A stretch of DNA of 64,000 nucleotides from Neoceratodus forsteri (taxonomy: Eukaryota > Chordata > Ceratodontiformes > Ceratodontidae): positions 57,244,001-57,308,000 of the forward strand of contig JADMNL010000028.1 in assembly GCA_016271365.2 (NCBI GenBank). Direction: 5' to 3'. The notes beneath the pieces were generated by a model, which was given only the letters and a program-made list of their open reading frames with translations, ran no database searches and was not told the DNA's origin. Position numbers and translations under genes: made by a program. The stretch's first letter is position 1, and the number at the start of each line of letters is the position of its first letter. Shown piece by piece: positions 1-11,345 of this stretch.

Positions 1-39
1 ATCACCAAGACCTGACTGGATGAAAATGACGGCCCTGTA

Positions 40-600
40 TTGGAATCAGCAGTTCCAGATGGGTACTCAGTGATACACCACATGAGACTGGATCATAGGG
101 TTGGGGGTGTAGTCATTTGTTTTAAGATGGAACTGGATCTTATAGATGTACCAATGGGGCCACCAGATCCTTTGAGTGTTATACTGGGCACAGGTGTGGG
201 TTGCAGGATACTTCTTGTATACCATCCACCCAAAGACAAGAAAGCTTTCCTGCAGGAAGTCAAAGACTTCATGGTTGACATGGTGCTGGAATCCTCCAGG
301 TGGTTGGTTCTGGGAGACTTCAATGTCTGGGTCAATGATGAACTCTCATGTTTTGGTCAGGACTTCCTCCAACTGATGATTTTGGTGCACTTTTCACAGG
401 TAGTTACCTCTGTGACTCACAGTTATGGTCACTCTCTGGATCTGTTTTTTCCTCCTGGGGAGGAGATCTCTGACCTGGTGGTGGAGCTAGTCAGTTGGTT
501 TGACCGTCACACTATAGGATTCAGTTTTGTGGCTCCCCCCTATAGACTGGCCCCTTTGGAGATGGTCCAGTACTTCCCTTTAAGGGATGTGACCCCCTAG
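40..600 (+). pseudogene. L2-like LINE endonuclease domain fragment
   Basis: The 186-residue frame carries the exonuclease/endonuclease/phosphatase fold signatures of LINE endonucleases. Residues ~85-95 read LVLGDFNVWVND, the metal-binding GDFN motif, and residues ~125-136 read THSYGHSLDLFF, matching the family's conserved T-H-x-x-G-H-x-L-D-L-x-F block. In life this domain nicks the target DNA to prime reverse transcription. The N-terminal catalytic Glu region lies before the window or is lost. No ribosome start can be assigned; the first Met of the frame is arbitrary. The copy is a fossil, since the downstream frame is broken. Confidence 0.72.
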
Positions 601-1140
601 GATCTAATGGTAGTGCTGGACCTACTGTGTAGACTGATGTAATGCTTGGATCTGGGGGACCTTGTACTGTACTATAATAGGGCAGTGTTGGGGGTCCTGG
701 ACTCCATTTCTCTGGTTCATATTCAATCACTCACCCTTCCTCCTTTGTCCCCACGGTTTGATGGGTCTCTGAAACAGTTGAGGCGAGTGGGGTGAAGGTT
801 GCAATGATGTTGGTGGAAATTCAGCCTGGAAGATGACAAGCTTAGACTGATGGTCCATTATTTGGACTATCAGTCAGAAATCTCCTGTAACAAGGCAGAG
901 TTCCTGTCCAGGGAGATTTCTGCAGCAAGAAATTGACCGGCTCAGCTTTTCCGAACTGTTGAAGGGCTGTGCAATCCAGCCTGTCTGCAGAATCAAAAAG
1001 TGTTTTTACAATTAAAGTGTGAAGAGTTTGCTCGATTCTTTGCAGATAAGATTGTCACCATTAGGTCGGAGATCTAGCCAATATGTTCTGATGAGTGCTG
1101 TGACTGTCAGTGGGAAGTTACAAGCACCCAGTCTAGTTGG

Positions 1141-2671
1141 GTGAATTTTGATCTGCCAGCGATCACTGATATTGTGAAGACTGTCCAAGGCTTGCGACTG
1201 ACTTGCTGTGGTTTGGACTCTGGTCCCACCCGTCTCTTGGTGGAGTGCGTGGATGTCATTAGACTGGTCCTGGCTGAGATTGTCTGGTGTTCATTGGAGA
1301 AGGGTGTGTTCCCAAGCCCCTTGAAAGAGGCAGTGGTGACACCCCTGCTAAAGAAATCTTTCCTTGACCAAGACCTTGTCGAGAACTACAGACGTATCTC
1401 TAACTTTCCCCTTTGTGGATATCTTACAACCCACAAGGTCTATTATCCTCTCCAGTCCAGTTTCAGGAAGAGGCACAGTACCGAGATGACCCTTGCTCAG
1501 GTACTAAATGATCTGATGGTGAGAGACTGGAAGAGCTGTTCCATCTTGGTTCTTCTTGATCTCTCTTCAGCATTTGACACCGTGGATCATGGGATGTTGC
1601 TGGAGTGCCTGCAGCTAGTCTGTGGACTGTCGGGTACAGTCCTCAGACAGCTCCATTCATTCCTCACAGGAAGATCTCAGAAAGTGATGTTGGGGATTTT
1701 TTTCCTTGCCCCCTCTCCCTCTGTCATGTGGGGTGCTACAGGGCTCTATGCTGTCCTCCATGTTGTTTGCGGTGTATATGCTTCCATTGGGGAACATTAA
1801 AAGGAAGTACAGGCTAGGCAGATGATGCTCAGCTGTATGTGCCCTTTGTGCCTGAACAAGGTGATGCTATCTCAGTCTTTAACAACTAATGTGCTGAGAT
1901 TCAGGACTGGTTGAGTACCTGCTGGTTAAGATTGAACCCGGATAAGACTGAGGTGTTGGTAGTGGACCCAGGTTGTCAGGCAGAGGGGATTACTTCCTGG
2001 TCAGTCATCTGGGATTATAATTGGGGCATCCAGTTGAGGGCCTCAGAATGGGTGCGAAATCTTGGCATTGTACTTGACTGTGAACTGACACTTAAATCTC
2101 AGGTGCCAGCTGTCATCAAGATCTCTTTTTTACCATCTGAGGAACATCGCCTGGATAAGGCACTTTGTTCTGCCTGAGGATCTTCCAATGTTTGTCCATG
2201 CTTTAAGGACTACCTGCCTTGACTATCGCAATGCTCTATACCTATGACTTCCAGGGGTGGACCTCTGTTACCTGCAGCAGGTGCAGAATGCAACAGCCAG
2301 GTTGTTGACTGGCTTGTCAAGATCCAGCCATATCACACCTGTGCTGCGTGAACTGCAATGGCTGCTGGTGCAGTGGAGAATCACCTTCAAGGTCACTTTG
2401 CTGACCTATAAGGCCCTACGTGAACAGGGACCATGTTATTTGCAAGACCGCCTTTGTCCTTATTGCTCCTCCCACCCACTCCGCTTCACCAATGAGGGAC
2501 TGCTGGAGGTTCCCATGGTCCATTTGAAGAGCTCGGGGGCCAGAACTTTAGCTTCTGTGGCCCCCACTCTGTGGAATTCTCTACCTCATTGGATGAAGGA
2601 GTGTCTGTGTTTGTTATTCAAGTTGGAGTTGAAGACATATTTCTTTGAGTTGGCATTCCCTAATATTACTT
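1141..2671 (+). pseudogene. L2-like LINE reverse transcriptase and C-terminal region, broken
   Basis: RT blocks appear in order. They are a PLLKK / ENYRRISN block near 1340-1400, the LDLSSAFDTVDH catalytic block near 1555-1590, and the second catalytic site at 1818-1826 read as A-D-D followed by AQLYVPF. Next come LRLNPDKTEVLVVDP near 1925-1970, LGIVLD near 2060 and the C-terminal blocks QNATARLLTG, HITPVLREL, TYKALREQGP and TLWNSLPH (2257-2610). The Tyr that should precede the A-D-D is a TAG stop (1815-1817). At least three frame changes separate the pieces (1141-1800, 1911-2177, 2257-2673). The protein would be a LINE polymerase; it cannot be made from this copy. Confidence 0.8.
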
Positions 2672-2672
2672 A

Positions 2673-3205
2673 AATTTGTACTGCTATGGTTTTGGATTTT
2701 AACACTGTCTATGTATCTATAACTGAACTTACAAGCTCAAATGGGCAGACTGGGTGGGCCATAGGCCCTTATCTGCCGACACTGTATTGTTGGATATACA
2801 AGTGCTTTTCAAATATCAACGTGCCTATACATCCAACAATCATAAAACAATTATAACCTACCCCATACCCCTCTTATATGCACTTTAGTCCACCCTGTCA
2901 TCTCTGTTTATCTCGAAAATCATGTTTTGTCTGCATTTCTCCATAAATTTCCTTTCCTTCTTCCATTCTACCCTCTACAATGTTTTGTTCCCTCCTTCCA
3001 TTCTTCCTCTCTTTACTCCAATCACTGTGAATCTTGAATATCTATGTTACTCTAATGGCTACCAATTACTACTGGGTCACCTTACCATCTAGTGCTACAT
3101 GCTGTTGCTAAGTTACTATATGCGTTCCAGTGTTACCAACTGTCACCAACTCTTGCCAATTTGCTATATGTGTCTTCATATCTGCTGTACTTAACTGTTG
3201 TATTG
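2673..3205 (+). repeat. L2-like 3' untranslated region with a CR1 tail fragment and a small fold-back
   Basis: Past the RT stop there is no coding frame. Bases ~2706-2789 match, base for base over most of their length, the 3' end of the CR1 copy that ends near 43,510, with shared text such as gggcagactg and gccataggccc. It is therefore a short CR1 tail inserted in or recruited to the L2 3' region. Immediately after it, bases ~2786-2846 fold on themselves: attgttggat recurs inverted as atccaacaat about 40 bases later. The rest (2850-3205) is AT-rich and I see nothing else in it. Confidence 0.6.
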
Positions 3206-3560
3206 TTAGCCAGTGTTATCCACCTGTAAGCACCAGAGGGCACAGTTGGAAGATTTAGGGTGGAAGGCTAAGGGGAAAGGAGGAGGAGGAGGTACTTTGC
3301 TGAGAGAGTGGTGGAACCATGGAATGCACTGCCCAAGGAGCTTGTACAGGTAGCTACTGTGGACAGGTTCAAGAGAGGATGGGACAGGTATATGCAAGGT
3401 GTGAAGAGAGGGACGGCCTACTCGGGGGCTAGGAGAGGGGGATGGGACAGGCAGGAAGGAAGGAAGCAAGGTGGATAACTACAGTAACCAATCAGGGTGC
3501 TGAAGCCCGAGCAGACTTGATGGACCATGAGGCCTACTCTGCTGGTGTTTAGTATGTTAG
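3206..3560 (+). repeat. CR1 LINE 3'-end fragment
   Basis: The text encodes the usual CR1 C-terminal/3'-UTR layout. A purine-rich block with gagagagtggtgga and a tggaatgc motif (end of the pol C-terminus) is followed by ggttcaagagaggatgggac, and then by gatggaccatgaggcctactctgctggtg. It ends in a tagtatgttagtatg terminal repeat. It sits inside the 3' part of the L2-like element, so it inserted later. It is 5'-truncated, as CR1 copies usually are. Confidence 0.65.
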
Positions 3561-3735
3561 TATGTGATACCTCCTGCTCTCATTACATGCAAGTAAGCTA
3601 ATTGTATTCCAACATTGTAACATATCTCTGTATTCTATCCCATTGTTCCCTACCCCTCCAGGTCACACTGGGAGATGAGCAACTTGTTGCTCAGTGTGCC
3701 TTCTTGGTGAAACATTTCAATAAATAAATGAAGAA
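3561..3735 (+). repeat. L2-like 3' terminus with AATAAATAAA end
   Basis: This stretch resumes non-CR1 sequence and ends in caataaataaatg near 3718-3731, the simple-repeat tail typical of L2-type LINEs. The motif gagcaacttgttgctc at about 3675-3690 is a short perfect hairpin just before the tail. L2 3' ends at 44,967-45,030 and 50,305-50,391 have a comparable hairpin followed by an AAATAAA tail. It probably closes the element that starts before base 1. Confidence 0.5.
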
Positions 3736-3899
3736 ACATAAAACTTAAGTGCTATACAGATCCTATGAGGAACCAACAAGAAATCATTGTATCCCTGGCA
3801 CCCAGGAATTGAAGGGTACTTACCCCAGTCTTGCTGGTTGTGTTCCCATTACTGATATTACAACTGGTTCTTTCCCAGTAGATAACAATATTGCACAGT
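3736..3899. other. Unassigned spacer
   Basis: Short AT-rich interval between the L2-like 3' end and the first long SINE. No coding frame, hairpin or repeat relation to the rest of the window was seen. Confidence 0.4.
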
Positions 3900-4496
3900 G
3901 CAGGCTGGCCCGGTGGTGCTGAGGGCTAAGGCGCTGGATGCCATACCTCGCGCTACATCTGTGACCCATGTTCGGGAGTGAGCACGGGCCGCCGGGGGGG
4001 GGGTGGCAGGGTTGGAGAAGGATTGAGCATCCAAGGACTGCTCTCCTTCTCCGGGGAGGGGGGACAACATTAGTCTGCACTTGACTGGTCCCCAGTGGAG
4101 ACGGGGACAGTGCACCGATGCTGCAGAAGAGGGGTGGAGTTGGGGCAGACACCTGGAGAAGCGCATGTATTATGCGTGCACACTCCCTTCATTGGCATCA
4201 CTGCACACCTCTCCCTACAGGGGAGAAAACAGAAACATCACTCGGCAGCATAAAGGCTGTCACAACGGTGCCGCCACAATCCCACCCAAGTAAGCTCCCT
4301 CCTGGGCCCACCCCCAGGTCTCCGTGGTGGCTGGGTAAGTACCCACTGTGATGCGAACTGGGGGGGAGGCTGTGGTGGGGAGGTATGAGCTCTAACTGAG
4401 ATTGGGGCAGCAGCCATGATGGCTGGCTGAAATAGTGGGGGAATTAAAGGTATAACCCCCCAGCAGAAGGACATAAATAATGTAAAAAAAAAAAAT
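3900..4496 (+). repeat. Long tRNA-derived SINE (family S1), copy 1
   Basis: The head ggctggcccggtggtgctga resembles a tRNA A box, and gacccatgttcgggagtg about 50 bases on resembles a B box. The body contains a hallmark block (gaaggattgagcatccaagg, then actgctctccttctccgggg) shared with the copies at 8,632 and 26,254. It ends in taatg plus an A-run at about 4482-4494. Length is ~600 bp, unusually long for a SINE. Target-site duplications are not clear for this copy. Open frames inside it (for example 4081-4293) are not conserved between copies and are not genes. Confidence 0.65.
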
Positions 4497-4504
4497 TATA
4501 TATG

Positions 4505-4698
4505 CAGTGGTGGCTGGTGGAGGTATAGATGATGGAGGGGTTCAAGAGGGGGTGGGACAAGTACAGGGGAAGGGTTCTGGAAGCAAAGTCCTGTGCAGAG
4601 AGGCAGTAAGGTCAGCTCCCAGGGTGGGGGCTGACCAAACAAGCAGATACAAAAGACCGTTTGTCCTATTCTGCTCCCATTTTAGTATGTTTTTTAAT
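4505..4698 (+). repeat. CR1 LINE 3'-end fragment
   Basis: The block ggaggggttcaagagggggtgggacaag, then the cagatacaaaagaccgtttgtcc region, and the closing ttttagtatg are the CR1 3'-terminal pattern seen also at 3206-3560 and 17,815-18,325. It is a 5'-truncated fragment of about 190 bp. Confidence 0.55.
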
Positions 4699-4735
4699 AC
4701 ATATATATATATATATACACACACACACACGCATA
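4699..4735. repeat. (TA)n(CA)n microsatellite
   Basis: An alternating TA run followed directly by a CA run, about 35 bp in total. It marks the boundary between the CR1 tail and the unclassified repeat that follows. Confidence 0.9.
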
Positions 4736-5023
4736 TAGTGCAGTGCCTCCACCCAGAGTACACATTTATGTGGGCTAGATAAAACCTGGTAGAACCTTCC
4801 CCCTGGGTTGCTGTACCCACCCACAAAACTATATAGTCACCCCACACGTTTCCCAGTAACTAAAACCCCAGATTACAACATTTTGGAATTCAAGGCTTTC
4901 ACTAATAATATGTTCATGACACAAGCTTTATAAAAGCAAGCAAAAAAAAATTATTTACAAGAGGTGAGGGATCTATGTCATTTTGGTGAAAGCCTAAAGG
5001 CGATCACCATTATACAGAAGTCA

Positions 5024-5052
5024 AGAGTGCCAAAAATCTATTTTGGCACTCT
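5024..5052. repeat. Perfect 12-bp-arm hairpin
   Basis: agagtgccaaaa is followed after a 5-base loop by its exact reverse complement ttttggcactct. It lies in otherwise unremarkable sequence within unclassified repeat copy 1. Confidence 0.8.
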
Positions 5053-5184
5053 AACACCATGGTGCACAGCAAAAGGGAACTGGAGACTTAGTTTTTTAGT
5101 GTTTTCTGTGGGGGGCTGTGCCCCCGCACCCCCCACTAAAGGATTCTCAACTCCAGGGGGTGCATGTCAGGGCAGGGGTGAAAA

Positions 5185-5335
5185 CATTTAAAAAAAAAAA
5201 AGGTTTGGGTTAGGCGCAACAAAAATGCACCGGCGCCTGGATCGGAACCCAGTACCCTGCCTACCAGCACTGGCAACCCTCCCATCACCCCACTGAGTTG
5301 GCTTGGCGACTGACCATGGCACATTCCCCCACATC
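5185..5335 (-). repeat. tRNA-derived SINE fragment
   Basis: Read on the minus strand, an A-box-like stretch (caactcagtgggg) is followed by a B-box-like gtactgggttccgatcc, and the copy ends in a poly(T/A) run at 5188-5201. The spacing of the two boxes is a little longer than in a true tRNA. It is different in sequence from the S1 family. Confidence 0.5.
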
Positions 5336-7850
5336 TCCTCCTGCCCCTCGCTGTGCATGCTTGCTCACCCCGCGCATGTATGTATAGCAACATCCGGTCG
5401 CTAGGTTCACTGACCCCCTCCATCCAGCCACCATATCCTACCCTAGCTCTTCAGGGATGTGATGGGGAGCGGGTCACCATTATTACCGGTGCCCTTTCCC
5501 CAGCGCCCTCATCACGGGCACCCAGGGGTGAGGGTTAGGAAGGGAGAATTGGAAGCAGAGGTTAGATATTTACATTGATTGGCATTTATTTCCTAGTATT
5601 GCAATCAAATAATCTTCTTGCATTTCGAAGTTACTCATTAGTCACAGTGGCCACCGCCCAACCTTCTGATAGATTTAGATCTTAAATACTATCTAGCTAT
5701 CTAGCTGCATATACAATCAGCTGACACATTTCCCACACTGGTACCAGTCCCAGACCTTTATATAGCCTCAAAGTTCAATACTCAAAACCTGGGTACCCAG
5801 TACCAAGTTTTTAGGTGCAGGCCTGATAAAGTTGCAGCTGAGTTGGCCGACATTACAGCTGGTTGGGGCCCTTAAAAGAAAAGCAGATTAACATCCCTAC
5901 TTTAAATTATTTTAACAATCCTGGTTGATCTTGAAAGCAAACTTTAAACTTTATCACTCTGGCCTGACGTGGTATATAGCAAATCTTGGGTTATCAATGT
6001 ACAGTTTTCACAGGGTGGCAGAGGATGGCTCTGCCAACTCACAGTTTTGAAGTCATCATTGATGTAGAGCAGCTGTAGCTGAAGCGCAGATGGGAGCTTT
6101 GGCCGACCCCCTTTTCATCAGGCTCTTGCAGCTTGCAGACTGAAACTCTCATATTCAGATGGTTGCCCCTTCTCTTTTGTCTTGCAATCACATTAGGAAT
6201 AGATCAGGCTGGGAGTGGGACCAGTGCCAGCATGCTTCAGACCCCACGTCTAGGCTATTCCCCTCGGAGGAAGCGCATATGGCAGTGCATGGCTGGCACA
6301 CTACCAGGCTGACTCCCATGCTGATCTGGAAAACAGATGTTTGCATTTGGCACATTTTACATTCAGCACACTCAGTTTGCTTTAAGTGGTCACAATCCCT
6401 TCAACCATGAGCCAGTGTGGCAGGCATGGTCCTTTTGCTTTCAAGATACAGACTCTCAATATGGATGCTGTCCCCTTGGGCCAGGGAGGAGAGGACTTAG
6501 AGCTTGTACAGTTTCCTTCAGACAAAATCTCTTGCTTTCTCTGAAGCAGAACAGTAGCCCAAGGCGCGGCTCCTAACCAGGATATCACTTTACTTGTAGG
6601 TAATTTACTTTTTCAGACACTTATCAGGGCAAAAGACACAACATCAAAGTCCATCTTGGGCATGCTGGCGTTTGCAGCTTGATTGGACATGTACTGTTCG
6701 CACAGGAAATGTCAGGAAAAGCTCCATCCTCAGGATAACTCCCTTCATTCCTGTAGGCACCAACAGTCACAGCAAACACCCGGAACACAAGACCCTTCTT
6801 GGTCACGCACACAGATGTCTCACCCTTACCATGTGCTGAGCAAATACAGAGCGTAGACAGAGCCTGAGCACCTCTTGGCATTCTGGGCTTCTCAATCCCA
6901 AGCAGGTCTCCAAATACTTGACTTCTGAGCAGAGGTTTACTCATGCAGAATGATTCAGAAAGCTTTTCATTTCCTGAAGTTACAACTTCATGCAGCACTC
7001 TCACAGCTGATGACAGATTCACGTTTCTCCCACATTTTCTCCAAAACATGGAAAGGCAGATGCCAGCCCTGAGGGACAATCTTTTGCAACCTCCCAGGCC
7101 AGTGACTCCAATGTATTGCAGCTACTTTCTCTCAGGAGGCTGAGCCCCCCCGTCCATGGAGGGTCTTCCGCTGAACACACTAGGCCCATTCCTTTAGCAG
7201 AGGGAATGAGACCCTCCTGAGTAGGAGCTTGCAATGAATGTAACTCAGACAGCAAAGTCCCTGGGTTTTGGGAGCTCTTTAGGTTCCTGATTAGCTGAAT
7301 CCACTTGTCTGTCCCAAAAATGAATATTCATTTTGGCCTCCTCAATGCCTGACAGGCTTCCTGTTTAGGTGCCTAAATTAGGTCTCTGCTTTTCCCTCAC
7401 AAGTCCTTGGGATAGTCCCGTAAGTCGCTGGCAAAGTCACAAGAGTCCTGGCACTGAATCCTGGCTTTCAGATTGGCTGTTGGCTGCAAAACATGGCCAC
7501 GACCATTGACAGTCCCCATACAGTCCATTTCAGCCCCACATTTAAACTTCTGGTGCAGCCAGAAACATTACTTTTTTTTATTTACGTAGCCACACAGTTT
7601 GACAGCTCCTTTAGTGCCCTATGCAGTTCAGCCCACATTTTATGTTTATACTCACTCCTGCACCTGTCGCTGCTGCTGAAATATGCAGTCCCCTGGCAGC
7701 AGAAAGGCTTGCTCATGAATAATAATGCCTGCTCATTAATATTCATACAGCCAGGCCTAAACACAAATGGTGGGCTCAGCGCTTTTCATGTAAAATATCT
7801 TGCAACTTTTCTCTGGCCCTAACCCAGGTCACTGGTCCCTGACCTATGCC

Positions 7851-8631
7851 AAAGGAGACTGGGACCACTGGAAAGCCATGCGATTGACCTGCATTGTGGT
7901 TGGAAGAAAGAGGCACTTCTCATGCGTATAGCTGCTGACTGCTCCTGAGAGCAGACTGAGATGTGGTGGGCTATGCTTCAGCCCTCCGCCTGTGCCAAGC
8001 CCTACAGAAAGCAGGGATGGACAGAGATTTTTAGATGCCATTGGGGCAAAGTCAGAACTGGGCTATGGAGGTGCCAAATAGGGAAAATGGAGGACACCTG
8101 TGGCACCAGAAGGCAATGGAGATAAAGCGGATAATTAAGGTAAGCACCACAGGGGGCTACATAATAAAATAAACAAGATTCTGAGGTAACAAAATCCCGA
8201 AGCAGTGGTTCCCCTCAGGTCCGTGGAACCAACAAGGAACTGAAAAAACAAGTAAAATTACCTAAAAACTATACTAAACTCACACTATAAGGTCAGCAAT
8301 AGATATAAATGAAAAAAAAATTACTGATCGATACAATAAAAAATTTGAAGAAAGTTGAGAGCTCTCTGAGGCTTCTTAACTGGCAGGCGGAGTAAACAAT
8401 CTTTGCACTCAGAGTACAGCAGTTACTAGGGTAGCAGTTTGAAATTAGCACGAGCCAATGAGAGTTCCATTATTTGTATAAATTCCATCTATATGGACAG
8501 TTCAACACTGATGGCTGACTACATTAGTTTAATCATACTGTGTGTCTCCTGGGGTTAAAATTACGGCCTCTGCTGACATCAATTTGGTAGTCAATTCAAA
8601 ATACAATTGCAAACAAAATATAAAAGATACA
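7851..8631. other. Unassigned interval
   Basis: I see no coding frame above background, no SINE boxes and no match to other parts of the window. Two adenine-rich tracts near 8260-8350 are the only notable composition feature. Confidence 0.4.
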
Positions 8632-8905
8632 CTGGGATCAGCCCAGTGGCACTGAGGGTTGAGGTGCTGGATGCCACAACTCGCACTACGCTGGTAACTG
8701 GGGTTCAGGAATGCACCTGGGCCATCGGGAGGTCAGCAGGGGAGAGAAAGGATTGAGCGTTCAGAGGACTGCTCTCCTTTTTCTGGGGTGGGATGCAGGT
8801 TCCCATCGCTCTGCAGCTGCCCCCAATGGAGATTGGTGGCACTGCAAGGTGTGACATGGTGAGCTGGTTATGATTGTTGAATATTTGTAATATAAAAAAA
8901 TAGTG
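8632..8905 (+). repeat. Long tRNA-derived SINE (family S1), copy 2
   Basis: It aligns with copy 1 from the tRNA-like head (gatcagcccagtggcactga, gctggatgcc, cgcactac) through the body block gaaaggattgagcgttc and ggactgctctcc. It ends in a short A-run near 8893-8900. The B-box-like part is ggggttcagg. It is shorter than copies 1 and 3, lacking the middle ~300 bp. Confidence 0.65.
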
Positions 8906-10684
8906 TGTGATTGTCACAGTGTGCCATGGTGCCCCCCCCAGGTTTCAGTTGTAGTCAAATGACCTGAAACCAGGAGGTAATTAAAACACTAGAGAGACTT
9001 AATTGTGGCTCTCCTGTTTTCCTGACTTAATTAGAGTTGACCCAGCTACCAGGATATAGGGTTTTTAAACTTTTATGAGGTCTTAGAGAAAAAAAACATG
9101 TTATACACCATGGTGTAAAAAGTCATAAAAATATTTTGATGTGCCCTAGGAATAGGAATTGCTTGAGATCAAAGAGGGGATGTTAATTAAGGAGTCATGT
9201 TGGGAAATTAGTTTTTGCTGAAGTCACAGTATTTAAACTATCTCCTGACAGGAAGATCATTGTCTGTATAATTTTTATATTCAAAAAGTAGGTGCTAGAT
9301 GACATCATAGGAGGACATGACAGAAGAGGGTGGAAACACACAGTTTTAAACTGTATTCTGTGTTTCAACTGAGTGGCATTTTCTTTTTGGGCTCTTAAGA
9401 AACAAGATCCAACTATAAGCACTAAAGAGGAAATACACTAGATAGAAAAAGTCTAATTGAATTGTGGTAGGAGTTTATGTTTTGTACTTTAATCTCGTTC
9501 TTTTAAGTGATTGTATGCTTTTTGATATAGTGTTCTGTGTTTACATTTTATATATTTTTATCAATTTTAGTAAAAACATTATTCTGAAAGACTGCCTGGG
9601 TGTGTCTTCAAAGTTCTTTTTGCATGTGACATATAGAGGGTTAAGACTGACAAAAACTGTTCAGAAGCTTGATGGTGTTACCAAACTAGGGTAAGAATAT
9701 ACCTAAAGTCTTTTATAGAGTTTTAAGGGTTCATTTTGGATACCTGGTTAGATGCCCTTAGGCGAAAGATATCTTGCATCCGCCCTAAGAGAAGATTGTC
9801 TGAGCCTGTACATTTGGGTAACATTAGGTTCACAGTTTGAATCCCCCCAGAACTTGAGATTAAAGGTGATTTGGACCCACAAGCAGACTGGAGGGTTACT
9901 CTGTCTGTTATCTGTTCACATATACTGCGCTTGGAGGTTGGCACTGTGGGAGCAGAGGGCCTGACCTGTGGAGTGCATTTGTGACAAAAGGAGCAGCGCA
10001 CTCAGGGTACAAAGAATGGCAAATGTCGGCACGTTGTGCCTTAGAAGTCACTGTACATCCGTGCTTCGAGGGGTACAATTCAGGAAGAGAACAATGGCAG
10101 CAACTGACCGGGCAGCTTGATGGCTGCAACTTCCTCGCCCAGTGGGAGCCTGCCATGCAAGGTTGCACTAGGGTAATGGATCCCAGCCTGTTGCAGGGAT
10201 TGGGGTCCCCTTCGAGGGTATGGTAGCAAATACCAGCCAGTGTGTGGGTGAGCCTACGGGTCACTCTGGGAAAAGAAGTGGTAGCTGGATGATCTCAGGT
10301 CAGGCTGCAGGAGAGAGAAAAATAAATATGATAAAAAAAAGATACACTCAGAAATACTGGAGAGATTGACAGGTGGCATGCCAATGTCACACTCATACTG
10401 GAGGCATGTAGTAAACTGGGAAAATACTGGGATAGCTGGTACAGAATTGAGGAGAGATGTTAGGAATACTGTTAGACAAATTAAGTGAGATTTTCTGCTG
10501 GCACTCTTTCTGCAAGATACAATGTCTCAAATACAAACAGTTACTTTTATTCTGGTCAAATCTGCAGTTAGTAAAATATATCATTAAGAAGTAGCTAAAA
10601 AAAATCCTTTAATGGGGGGCAGATGGTAAATGAAACTTGTCAAATGGAAAAGTTGATATGTATTGTGAGACTGCAGACGGCTAC
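8906..10684. other. Unassigned interval
   Basis: No protein domain is recognisable in either strand. Frames such as 9723-10,001 minus and 9908-10,264 minus are short, overlap each other and show no motif. A gtttgaatccccccag string at about 9837 looks like a B box but has no partner A box at tRNA spacing. Tandem GAGAGAAAAATAAATATGA-like sequence near 10,315-10,345 may be the tail of an unidentified retroelement. Confidence 0.35.
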
Positions 10685-10935
10685 CATTGACCTTAGAAAC
10701 ATAGAAACTGTCGGCAGATAAGGACCGCTAAGCCCATCCAGTCTGTCCGTAGGCCCTATACACTGTATGTGACCACTGACCCTTTGTGATTAATGGCTTT
10801 GCATCACTCCCGCCCCTCTCAAGGTTCCCTTGTGCCTGTCCCAGGCATGCTTAAACCCCTCCACTGTGCTTGTCCCCACTACCTCCTGTGGCAGACTATT
10901 CCAAGCAACAACTACCCTTTGGTGTAGAAACCACA
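10685..10935 (-). repeat. CR1 LINE 3'-end fragment
   Basis: On the minus strand this ends ...gacagactggatgggctt, ...ttatctgccgacag, then tttctatgtttctaag, the CR1 3' terminus with its short terminal repeat. The body reads, in reverse, like the conserved CR1 pol C-terminal/3' segment (ccactacctcctgtggcagac, ttccaagcaac, ccctttggtgtagaa on the plus strand). It is the same 3' family as at 43,441-43,513. Confidence 0.7.
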
Positions 10936-11175
10936 AGAAATAGAAGTGCATCATGGGTAGTATTCATCATTTTGAAACATTAGCTTTGTTCCTTTAAAAA
11001 TAACTGGGATATCAAAGTTTAAGGAGACATGCAGAACTGGAGGAGCCACTGGTACTGAATGTTAAAATAATCTTTGATATCAGGAATGGCTAATAGGGTC
11101 CAGGAATGATATTCCTGAAGGGCATGTAAGAAAATGGAAACTGAGTTTTAAAATAATTCATGATTATAAATATAA
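10936..11175. other. Unassigned spacer
   Basis: AT-rich sequence between the CR1 tail and the first of two direct repeats. Nothing recognisable was seen. Confidence 0.35.
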
Positions 11176-11345
11176 ATATAACCCCTAAAATGGGGGTTCC
11201 CAAAAAGTCTTTCTTGAGTTTGCTTAAATGCTCACTGCCAGGCTGGTGTCCCGCATTTTAGCAGTTTAAATGTATTGCCAGAGAATATCTGTATAGCCTC
11301 TGTGAACTGTCTCTTTAAGAGCTGCCTGGATTGTAGTCATAATTA
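11176..11345 (+). repeat. ~175 bp direct repeat, copy 1
   Basis: It shares about four of five bases with 11,788-11,965 over its full length. Shared blocks are gggggttccc, aaaagtctttct, cactgccaggctggtgtcc, cagtttaaatgtattgccagag and gctgcctggatt. The start tataaccc corresponds to tgtaaccc in copy 2. It could be part of an LTR U3 region, but the flanking sequences differ, so two LTRs of one element are not demonstrated. Confidence 0.6.

Larger units (their letters stand above)
1..2672 (+). mobile_element. L2-like non-LTR retrotransposon (LINE), eroded
   Basis: This is the pol part of an L2-type LINE, cut by the window edge at its 5' side. An apurinic-like endonuclease domain comes first (LVLGDFNVW at about 305-340, then GHSLDLFF near 430), followed by a reverse transcriptase and the L2 C-terminal region. 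The blocks are in family order but lie in several frames with stops, so the copy is dead. Bases 601-1140 still belong to the element, as the linker between endonuclease and RT, but hold no long frame. The plus-strand gene order fixes the orientation. L2 versus a sister clade such as Rex1 cannot be settled by eye. Confidence 0.8.
4736..7850 (-). repeat. Unclassified ~3.1 kb interspersed repeat, copy 1
   Basis: Scattered blocks are colinear with 13,950-17,193. They include gtgcagtgcctccac (4738) against gcacagtgcctccac (14,055), acattttggaattcaaggc with ctaataatatg (about 4880-4913) against the same layout near 14,178, and tcctggctttcagattggctg (7459) against ttcctggcttccaattggctg (16,294). A fourth is ggtgcagccagaaa (7552 and 16,391). 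Divergence is high. The strand is inferred from the TG-starting end of copy 2. The 151-residue minus frame at 6624-7079 has no motif I recognise and is not open in copy 2, so I do not call it a gene. An LTR element or a DNA transposon remnant are both possible. Confidence 0.45.

Noticed and set aside
6624..7079. 151-residue minus-strand frame as a gene
   Set aside because: No recognisable motif, not conserved in the paralogous repeat at 14-17 kb.
9830..9860. B-box-like gtttgaatcccccc
   Set aside because: No A box about 30-60 bases upstream and no tail, so a SINE cannot be supported.
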